A stretch of DNA of 64,000 nt from Vibrio sp. Isolate34 (GTDB taxonomy: Bacteria > Pseudomonadota > Gammaproteobacteria > Enterobacterales > Vibrionaceae), in the NCBI RefSeq assembly GCF_022397915.1, contig NZ_JAKEUO010000001.1:458871-522870 (forward strand), in the 5' to 3' direction. The notes under the pieces were generated by a model. The model did not search any database. It was not told the DNA's origin and saw only the letters and a program-made list of their open reading frames with translations. How positions within the stretch are numbered: the stretch's first letter is position 1; each line of letters opens with the position of its first letter. A program made the translations under genes and the position numbers. Positions 9,137 to 15,896 of this stretch are shown one piece after another.

Positions 9137-9410
9137 AGAGATGCACGAGCAGAGATAGAGTTCATTATCGCGGACGAGCTAGATCGTATCATTCCTGTTG
9201 AAGTAAAAAGCGGAAAACGCACTCGGGCAAAATCACTGCAATCCTATATCGAGAAGTGCAGCCCTCACAAAACCATTAAGCTGACGGAAGCTCAAGGATC
9301 TCCAGCATCAGAAACAGAAACAGAACACATTGATATTCCTTTGTACTGCATACACGGAATACTTACCTAAACACCTGAGTGTGAAGGCTCGAGATATCAG
9401 TGTGTGCTAG
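9133..9410 (+). pseudogene. 3' remnant of an AAA/DUF4143 ATPase gene
   Basis: Translating from GCAGAGATAGAG gives AEIEFIIADEL followed by VPVEVKSGKRTRAKSLQSYI-type sequence. It is nearly the same as the C-terminus of the intact ATPase at 13986-15317 (residues about 360-430). The last part (TEYLPKHLSV) is only reached after a one-base frameshift near 9345. No start or ATP-binding part remains. A deletion has apparently joined the middle of the integrase to the end of this gene. The DNA differs at many third positions from the intact copy, so it is a diverged paralogue and not a fresh duplication. Confidence 0.75.
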
Positions 9411-9541
9411 CGTATTTTCTAGAGGTTGCCACTTACGAGCGTCACTGAAGCTTAAGCAATAAAAACTTCCTTTTTGTTTGCTGCGGATCGCGGTAATAAA
9501 ACTAACTCGACCTATTCAAACCGACAAGGTTTGGGCATAAG

Positions 9542-11875
9542 CTATATTAACAGCCTCTCATTTGGATCCACCTCAAAGCCCAACGCGCGATAGCCTTTCT
9601 CCCTTTTCTTAAACATCCTCGACAGCATGGGGATTCTCGAATCGACGTAGTCGATAACTTTAACTTCATCTTTCCCTTCAAACTCACGCTGGATTCGACC
9701 AACATACTGAATAAGCGAACCTTTCCAGGATACTGGCAGTGCCAATATCAGCGTATCTAATCTAGGTAAGTCGAAGCCTTCTCCAATAAAGCGCCCAGTA
9801 GCAACAAGTACTTCGGTGGTTGCTAGTTTTGCCATAACTTCCGCTTGCTGCTTTTTTTTCATAGCTCCAACAAGCATTTGGTGGTTAAGTCCAGTATCCT
9901 CTAACATCCTAGAAATGATATTGGCGTGCTCTCTTCGCTCTGTTAATACAATGGGAACTTTTCCTTTAGCAACTTCATTTTTGATGTCATCAACTATTAT
10001 CTTGTTACGTTCAGAGTGCAGCATCAACCAGCGATATACATCAGAGATATGCGGCTTAGGCTCAGCAGAAACCAAGTTTAGCGGGACTTCAAATGATAAG
10101 ACTTTCTTTTCCAATCGCTGAAATAACCGAGCTCCTTGATCTGACTTGATACTATGCCTGACCTTACCCGCTTGCATGAAGATAATCGGTTGATGTCCGT
10201 CTCTCCGCTCTAAGGTAGCACTTATACCAACAATAAACTTGGCAGGGGATTCAGATAAAACTCGTTCAAATTGAGGCGCAGATAAATGATGACACTCATC
10301 GACGATTACTTGTCCATAATCCTGAACCAGTTCATTAACGCTGTTGTCACTTCTATTGACCAAACTTTGATACGTCGCAATATCGATTTGCCTCGTGGGC
10401 TTCTTCTTGCTCCCAGTCCACACACCAACCTCAACACCCTGAGCAAAGACCTTCAACCTCTCTTCCCACTGCTCGACGAGTTGTTTATTGTGAACCAGCA
10501 CTAAAGTATTAATCTTCCTTTGGCATATCAGACCAATCGCAGTAATAGTTTTTCCGAACGCTGTCGGTGCATGAAGTACACCATTATCATATTGAAGAAG
10601 TTTATCGACAGCTTTACGTTGTGCAGGACGCAGAGAACCTACAAATGTAATGGCTGCTAGTTGCTTTCCTTTGACCCTCTTATCTTCTAGCTGTAATGAG
10701 ATACCATAAGAAGAACAGATATCCTCTAAATCATCCAAACACCCTCTAGGCAAACTCAAATAGCCACTGTCTATCTCCGCTAGACAAATAAACCGAGCAA
10801 TACCATTTGTCGATAAGCGTAATCCCTGAGCTTTGAAGAACTTTGGATTTGAAAAAGATGCCAATTTTTTGAACTGAGCAATTAGAGGATTCGGAACTTG
10901 GTTTATCGGTAAGTACAATCGATTGGCGAGAACGATGTCTAACGCCTTAGGTTTGTCTGGGATGGCAGCGCTTGTGTTCACAGTTCGTTCCCATGGCTTG
11001 ATTGATGCGCCATCTTCACTATTATTTCGATGGTCCACTCTGCTTTCGAGAAGTAATTCTATTTTCTCAATAGATAATCGTCCCGTCGACGCTAACACCT
11101 CCCATTGATCAGGGTATGGTGTAAAAGAGTGATCGACAAACACTGAGTTTCCATTTAAACGAGCTTGTTTTTGTAACGGCAAAGCAATCAGATTCCCAAT
11201 TCCCCCGATAGGTAGCACGTCTTGATTGGGGAATAGGCGGTCATAGGAATCAAATGACAAAGCACCATGAATTTTCATGGCTTCATCAAGTAAATAGAAC
11301 CCTAACTGCCGAGCTACTTTTGCATCAGTCGCCTGTGTAAAGAAAATCCATACATGTGCCCCCTGACCTGAGCGAGATCGTTCTAATAAACAATCGATGC
11401 CTTTTAGTTTGCACACTTCGACATACGCAAGAGAGGCTTCTTGCCAATCACTTTTATCGAAATCAACCGCTAGTAACCAACAGGTGTTATTCGCCAGCAT
11501 AGGATACAAACCAACCACCTCTTTGCCAGTAAGGTGGGCATACATAGTATCGTCACCTAACGGCTTGAATGCTTGGTTGGGGCACTCCAAACACTTTACT
11601 TTAGGTTTACCGCATACACCTTGATGCCACTCGTTTTCGCAAGCAATCGCATAACCACTTCTGCCTTGTTGGTTCTGCCACCTATGCGCATAGCATTGAG
11701 TATTGCCTTTAAAATAACTCTGATAGATAGACAGTTTTTGCTGAGGTGACATTTCACATGCAGCTTCCTTTTCAATCGCTCCTTGCGTCAATAGACGCTG
11801 CTTCTGCTGTTCAAGTTGAGCCAGATCCTTTTTCAGCTCATGAATCTTTTGTTCAATTAGCTCAAGCTCATCCAT
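9542..11875 (-). CDS. Primase-helicase of the TOTE conflict type (AEP domain plus SF2 helicase)
   Basis: 777 residues. Residues 1-35 form a short coiled coil. About 45-270 is an archaeo-eukaryotic-type primase domain: a Cys cluster (C88, C95, C98), the metal-binding LLAVDFDK (D138, D140), SGQGAHVWIFF (169-179) and later NLIALPLQ. About 410-770 is a superfamily 2 helicase: APTAFGKT near 437, IVDECHH near 527, SATLERRDG, and motif VI QYVGRIQRE. This primase-helicase pairing is what has been described for TOTE conflict systems. The start was set at ATG 11875 (GGGG upstream); a TTG five codons earlier is an alternative. It is divergent from the CoiA-like gene. Confidence 0.8.
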   Translation of the reverse strand: MDELELIEQKIHELKKDLAQLEQQKQRLLTQGAIEKEAACEMSPQQKLSIYQSYFKGNTQCYAHRWQNQQGRSGYAIACENEWHQGVCGKPKVKCLECPNQAFKPLGDDTMYAHLTGKEVVGLYPMLANNTCWLLAVDFDKSDWQEASLAYVEVCKLKGIDCLLERSRSGQGAHVWIFFTQATDAKVARQLGFYLLDEAMKIHGALSFDSYDRLFPNQDVLPIGGIGNLIALPLQKQARLNGNSVFVDHSFTPYPDQWEVLASTGRLSIEKIELLLESRVDHRNNSEDGASIKPWERTVNTSAAIPDKPKALDIVLANRLYLPINQVPNPLIAQFKKLASFSNPKFFKAQGLRLSTNGIARFICLAEIDSGYLSLPRGCLDDLEDICSSYGISLQLEDKRVKGKQLAAITFVGSLRPAQRKAVDKLLQYDNGVLHAPTAFGKTITAIGLICQRKINTLVLVHNKQLVEQWEERLKVFAQGVEVGVWTGSKKKPTRQIDIATYQSLVNRSDNSVNELVQDYGQVIVDECHHLSAPQFERVLSESPAKFIVGISATLERRDGHQPIIFMQAGKVRHSIKSDQGARLFQRLEKKVLSFEVPLNLVSAEPKPHISDVYRWLMLHSERNKIIVDDIKNEVAKGKVPIVLTERREHANIISRMLEDTGLNHQMLVGAMKKKQQAEVMAKLATTEVLVATGRFIGEGFDLPRLDTLILALPVSWKGSLIQYVGRIQREFEGKDEVKVIDYVDSRIPMLSRMFKKREKGYRALGFEVDPNERLLI

Positions 11876-12040
11876 ATCTAGCCCCGACAATTACATCACT
11901 TTCATGCAGTTAATAACCGATTGTATAAAAGACAATACGAAAACAAAGGCACAATTCACAACCTATCTAACATATTTATAAAGCATTCTTGCCTAAAATC
12001 AGTACATACCGTCGCTAAATTGAGAGTTATTCACGTTTTG

Positions 12041-12988
12041 ATGCAGCTTCAACATGTGCCTTTCGGCTTAAGAATCCAAGATCAGACATTCGTTGATGTC
12101 GCTGATGTTGTGCGAGGGAAGAATTGCGGCTGTATATGCCCTTCTTGCCACACACCACTGATTGCGAGACAAGGTGAAGAAAAGCAATGGCACTTTGCTC
12201 ATGCGAGCCGTAAGGTTGAAGGAACTGACAAAGAATGTGATTTTTCTTTTTTTGTTTCTGTGCGCATGATGGCGAGACAAGTGATAGAAACGGGTATATC
12301 TATTGTTCTTCCTGAGTACAGAAGTTCTCTTACAAAACAAGCGAAAGGAAAGTGTTTCACAGAAGATTTTTTGGTTGCTAAGTCATCCACCATCTTACTT
12401 GATAGCGTCGATAAAGAAGCGTTATTTGAGAAATGTATTGTGGATGTAATGGGCAGAGTCGGTGAGTTCATCTTTGTTATTTATTTCACCCACCCAAACC
12501 GTCCACTTCCAAGTGAGTTGCTCACACCACATAACAGGCAATGCGGTGTGCTCGAAATCAAGTTGGATGATACACATCATCTATTTACACGCGATAAAGT
12601 GTCAGGGACTCGGCAACTGGACAGACTAAAAGGTTACCTTCAAAACGATGTCGAATCTAAAGTGTGGGTATTTCATCCGCGCTACGCTCAGTTGGAACAA
12701 GAAGCGACTGAGCGATTATCCTTAAAGGCATCTCAGTACACACCACCACCTACTCCGAGCTTTCGTAATGACCAATATCGTCATCGCAACCAGAGGAATG
12801 TCAACCTTCACAGCTCCGACTCATGGCAATCAACAACGAAAGCTATCCCGCCTACACCTATACCAAAACGTTCAGCTCAATTTGAGTGCATCATGTGTCA
12901 ATGCCAGTGGCAAGTTACGCTACCTAGTACACCAATCTGCCCTCAATGCCATAGCCACCTATACGCTAGCGAGGTCTCTTCAAGATAA
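12041..12988 (+). CDS. CoiA-like competence/nuclease family protein
   Basis: 315 residues from ATG 12041. The N-terminus has the CoiA-type zinc motif CPSCHTPLIARQGEEKQWHFAH (shown in part: C33, C36, H51, H54). The middle has a possible nuclease core: DVMGRVGEF and VLEIKLDD. The C-terminus carries a second zinc ribbon (CIMC... CPQC). CoiA proteins process DNA in natural transformation of Gram-positive bacteria, but many homologues sit in mobile elements with unknown roles. It is divergent from the TOTE-type helicase, 165 bp apart, so shared control is plausible. No strong ribosome site is seen; the start is uncertain. Confidence 0.65.
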   Translation: MQLQHVPFGLRIQDQTFVDVADVVRGKNCGCICPSCHTPLIARQGEEKQWHFAHASRKVEGTDKECDFSFFVSVRMMARQVIETGISIVLPEYRSSLTKQAKGKCFTEDFLVAKSSTILLDSVDKEALFEKCIVDVMGRVGEFIFVIYFTHPNRPLPSELLTPHNRQCGVLEIKLDDTHHLFTRDKVSGTRQLDRLKGYLQNDVESKVWVFHPRYAQLEQEATERLSLKASQYTPPPTPSFRNDQYRHRNQRNVNLHSSDSWQSTTKAIPPTPIPKRSAQFECIMCQCQWQVTLPSTPICPQCHSHLYASEVSSR

Positions 12989-13018
12989 GCACCACATCAA
13001 TTGTTCATTTTATTCTTC

Positions 13019-13037
13019 TGTTCATTTTTTATGAACA
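13019..13037. terminator. Hairpin between convergent genes
   Basis: TGTTCAT / ATGAACA with a five-T loop, flanked by A-rich sequence on the plus side. It lies between the CoiA-like gene (+) and the SH3-like gene (-). Confidence 0.45.
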
Positions 13038-13064
13038 AACAAAAAAATTGAACACCGCTAAACA

Positions 13065-13604
13065 CTATTTCACGACATTACCTCCAAGTATCAATGTTTG
13101 TTTCACCAGACCCGCTTCTGAATCTAGCACTGGGAATAGCATTGAATACGGTACTGTCCAAGCCGTATTAGCAACTAATACAACAGCTCTCTTGGGGTTT
13201 AGTTTGGAAACTTGTCCAATATACTCTTGGTTGTCTCGACTACTGATAAAGCCCACCGTTTGACCGATAGACAGCTCAGCCTTCGACAGCCCTACAGCTT
13301 TATTTGATATTAACTCAGTATCAATGTGATCAAGGTTCAAAAAGTAAAAGGGCAATGACCAACCTTTACCTGTTTCTTTCTCACGGATCTCCACCCGAGT
13401 CCTGCCGACTTTCAATATGCTACAAAGCACAGAATGATTTCGTTCAGTACAAAAATATTCCACCTCCATACCTACCGTCATTTTGGCTTTTAAAGCCTTT
13501 GCTCTATCTGGATCTTCTAAAACTTTCTCTATGGCTGATTTGATCCGAAATAGTTCAAAGTCACTCGCTTTTTCTAGCTCTTCAAAAACTTGCTGGATAT
13601 TCAT
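13065..13604 (-). CDS. Unknown protein with SH3-like segments
   Basis: 179 residues from ATG 13604, which has AAGGA six bases upstream. The N-terminal 35 residues are helical (QQVFEELEKASDFELFRIKSAI). Two similar beta-rich segments follow: VGMEVEYF...SILKVGRTRVEIREKETGK and IGQTVGFISSRDNQEYIGQVSKLNPKRAVVLV. Both look like SH3/KOW-type barrels with a G-x-V turn and a basic strand. No family is recognised with certainty. It lies convergent to the CoiA-like gene and upstream-divergent from the DUF4143 ATPase. It may be a nucleic-acid or protein binding accessory of the island. Confidence 0.6.
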   Translation of the reverse strand: MNIQQVFEELEKASDFELFRIKSAIEKVLEDPDRAKALKAKMTVGMEVEYFCTERNHSVLCSILKVGRTRVEIREKETGKGWSLPFYFLNLDHIDTELISNKAVGLSKAELSIGQTVGFISSRDNQEYIGQVSKLNPKRAVVLVANTAWTVPYSMLFPVLDSEAGLVKQTLILGGNVVK

Positions 13605-13652
13605 AATATTCCTTAGGATGTTTAAAAATCGAGACCTCACCAATTCTGCCAT

Positions 13653-13985
13653 AACATGACGCAGCTTTTTACCTTGTTGTTTTGATTATTCAATTTCAGA
13701 TAAACAATAAAATCAACAATAACAATCACTTAAGCCTTACTATCAAAATAAACACTTGATAACGTCGTTGGTTATACTGAGTATGAATCACTCACCATAT
13801 ACTCATCACCGCGACTACCCCCCCACCACACATAATCATGCGCACACCAACATACACACTTTTACGCGCATAAAAATGTCAAACAAAGCATTTTAATGCG
13901 CGTTAAAATGTTTATCCTTGCATTTTATCGCGCATTTTTATGTAATGAATATCGAACATGAAATCGCTATCACTGAGGTGGCTAG
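13653..13985. other. Intergenic region upstream of the DUF4143 ATPase
   Basis: 333 bp without a gene. The left part is AT-rich. The right part holds three regularly spaced palindromes (13857-13942), listed separately. GAGTATG and CATATACTC at 13767-13800 form another loose inverted pair. Confidence 0.6.
13857..13942. repeat. Three 22-bp palindromes at 32-bp pitch
   Basis: Copies at 13857-13878, 13889-13910 and 13921-13942 share the layout CAyTTTwA-yGCGCr-TwAAAATG or its close variants. The central copy is a perfect 8-bp inverted repeat (CATTTTAA / TTAAAATG) around TGCGCG. Start-to-start spacing is exactly 32 bp both times, about three helical turns, so bound proteins would sit on one face of the DNA. 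The last copy ends 43 bp before the ATPase ATG. An operator array is the simplest reading. Confidence 0.7.
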
Positions 13986-15317
13986 ATGAAACGAACACTG
14001 CTTGAAAACCTACTCACCTGGAAAGGCAAGCCAACCAGGAAGCCTTTACTGATTGACGGTGCTAGACAAACTGGCAAAACATTCTTATTGCAGGAACTGT
14101 TAGGAAGTACATTCGAAAATGTCCTAAGGATCGATTTCTTAGAAAGCCCTGAGTTAATGGAAGCTTTTTCTGGCTCTCTAAATCCTGATGACATCATCAC
14201 CAATATTGAACTCTTAACAGGGCAAACCTTCGAACCATCTACAGATCTACTTATTTTAGATGAAATTGGTGAATGCCCTAGAGCGGTTACCGCACTTAAA
14301 TACTTTGCAGAAAAGGCTCCCAAAGCTTATGTTGCTGCAAGTGGTTCCAATATTGGATTGCTCACCTCTTTCCCTGTTGGAAAAGTTGAACAGCACAACT
14401 TAAGACCACTGACTTTCAGGGAGTTTTTGTGGGCATCTGGAGAGAAAGCTCTTCAAAAAGCGTTTGACCAAAAGCTGAGTTCTTCTGCGGCTCATTCCAA
14501 GCTAATCGAGCTGCTAACCGATTATTACTTCGTTGGCGGCATGCCTGAAGCCGTAAACTCGTGGTTCGAAAACTCTCAACTCAGTATCATTGACCGAATT
14601 GAAGCCGTCTCTGAAGTCCATCGAAACTTAATTGAAGGCTACATGCGTGATTTCGGAAAATACTCTGGAAAAGTGGATGCGCAACTCATCGAATCTGTAT
14701 TTAGAAGCATCCCAGCCCAGTTATCTTCGGTATTCGATGACTCCGTTAAACGGTTCAAATTCAAAGGCGTTCACGAACGCAAATCTCGATATGCTGAATA
14801 TGAAAGTGCGATCACATGGCTTCACAAGTGTCGACTTGCGCTAAAGAATCATCCTATTGAAGGACAACCTCGTTCTCCTTTAGCTGCTTATCAGAAGGAA
14901 AATGCAGTTAAATTATTTCTATTTGATGTAGGTCTGTTGAACCATATGCTCGGCACGGGTTACCGTGAAATCAAACAGCAAGGCTATGAATACAAGGGAT
15001 ATGTCGCAGAAAACTATGTTCAACAGGAAATCGCCGCACTAGGTATTGAACCAAGTTTCTCTTGGGGAGACGCAAGGGCTGAGATAGAGTTCATCATCGC
15101 TGATGACCTAGGCCGTATTGTGCCTGTAGAAGTAAAGAGCGGTAAGCGAACCCGAGCAAAATCATTGCAGTCTTACATCGAAAAGTGCAAGCCCCACAAG
15201 ACGATCAAACTTACAGGCACTCAAGGCTCTTCAGCAACAGAAAAAGAACACATAGTGATGCCACTTTACTACACTGAATACTTACTTGATCACCTAAGAG
15301 ATCTAGATAAAAGCTAA
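13986..15317 (+). CDS. AAA-family ATPase with DUF4143 domain
   Basis: 443 residues. The N-terminal ATPase has Walker A GARQTGKT (25-32) and Walker B LLILDEIGE, with the sensor-like AASGSNIGLL after it. The middle has the DUF4143 region (EGYMRDFGKYSG, QKENAVKLFLFDVGLLNHMLG). The C-terminus has a PD-(D/E)xK-like core, AEIEFIIADD...VPVEVKSG. This family (AAA_14 plus DUF4143) is widespread in bacteria and archaea and poorly understood. The upstream palindrome array suggests tight control. A diverged remnant of a sister copy lies at the other end of the island (9133-9410). Confidence 0.85.
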   Translation: MKRTLLENLLTWKGKPTRKPLLIDGARQTGKTFLLQELLGSTFENVLRIDFLESPELMEAFSGSLNPDDIITNIELLTGQTFEPSTDLLILDEIGECPRAVTALKYFAEKAPKAYVAASGSNIGLLTSFPVGKVEQHNLRPLTFREFLWASGEKALQKAFDQKLSSSAAHSKLIELLTDYYFVGGMPEAVNSWFENSQLSIIDRIEAVSEVHRNLIEGYMRDFGKYSGKVDAQLIESVFRSIPAQLSSVFDDSVKRFKFKGVHERKSRYAEYESAITWLHKCRLALKNHPIEGQPRSPLAAYQKENAVKLFLFDVGLLNHMLGTGYREIKQQGYEYKGYVAENYVQQEIAALGIEPSFSWGDARAEIEFIIADDLGRIVPVEVKSGKRTRAKSLQSYIEKCKPHKTIKLTGTQGSSATEKEHIVMPLYYTEYLLDHLRDLDKS

Positions 15318-15668
15318 GTGAGTAAGAGCATACTCATTAATACCGAAGAATCCATGATATGGGCAATATTTGGCTCATATCATTTAAACAAAGTGTTCAA
15401 ACCTTTGGGTCTAAGAGTTGGTCTGATACTGTCCTCATCTAGTATGCTAAACTCATTGCTCGACAGTAATAAATCACCTGTTGATGAATAACCATTACAT
15501 GTAGTTTTAAGATTATTTTGCTATGATTAACACTGGCTTTAATAGCAAAAAGTTATATTTGGACGGGGGTTCAGTTCCTTTTGCAGTAGGAAATTGATGT
15601 AACATTTGATGCTACACCAAATTGGTAACACCAAGCTAATTACCTGAATTTTAAAATATTGACACATT
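15318..15668. other. Non-coding right end of the island
   Basis: 351 bp with no recognisable gene. A 45-codon frame (ATG 15354 to TAA 15491, MIWAIFGSYH...) has no ribosome site and no family resemblance. At 15555-15578 a stretch resembles the T-arm region of ssrA (TTGGACGGGGGTTCAGTTCC) with a few mismatches, a probable old attachment site. Confidence 0.5.
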
Positions 15669-15705
15669 GGTTCAACTCCCGCCAGCCCAAACGTTTGGAA
15701 AGGGC
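15669..15705 (+). repeat. attR: right end of the ssrA-borne island
   Basis: Repeats GGTTCAACTCCCGCCAGC, then CCAAACGTTTGGAAAGGGC, of the ssrA tail at 8396-8436; the TCCA of the acceptor end is missing, so this copy cannot form a tRNA end. Confidence 0.8.
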
Positions 15706-15733
15706 CAACTCGAAAGAGTTGGCCCTTTTTGTT
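15699..15733 (+). terminator. Terminator beside attR
   Basis: AAAGGGCCAACTC / GAGTTGGCCCTTT with a GAAA loop, then TTTT. By position it corresponds to the ssrA terminator at the other end, but its stem sequence differs. Confidence 0.85.
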
Positions 15734-15820
15734 TGTCTAAGGGTTATTTATTAGTAGATAATTCAATAAGCAACAAACACTTAGCATCACTAGCGTCAAT
15801 ATCCAAAAACAAACACTCAA

Positions 15821-15855
15821 CAAAAGCCACACATTCCATTGCTGAAACGTGTGGC
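15821..15855 (-). terminator. Possible terminator of the retropepsin-like gene
   Basis: GCCACAC (15826-15832) / GTGTGGC (15849-15855) with a 16-nt loop; on the minus strand it is followed by TTTTG. Confidence 0.5.
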
Positions 15856-15896
15856 CGTTTAGAACTGTTCTATTTCGATTTTAATAAGTTGAGGCG

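Larger units (their letters stand above)
8396..15705. mobile_element. Decayed integrative genomic island at ssrA (about 7.3 kb)
   Basis: Bounded by the direct repeat at 8396-8436 and 15669-15705. It starts with a broken tyrosine integrase next to attL and contains an ATPase remnant, a TOTE-type primase-helicase, a CoiA-like protein, an SH3-like unknown and a DUF4143 ATPase. ssrA is a known integration hot spot. With the integrase lacking its catalytic domain, the island should no longer move by itself. An additional partial att-like copy at 15555-15578 suggests more than one integration event. Confidence 0.75.

Noticed and set aside
13857..13942. CRISPR array
   Set aside because: Three palindromes only 10 bp apart, with no spacers of normal size and no cas genes.
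15354..15491. 45-codon frame near attR
   Set aside because: No ribosome site and no similarity that I can recognise; left as part of the non-coding end.
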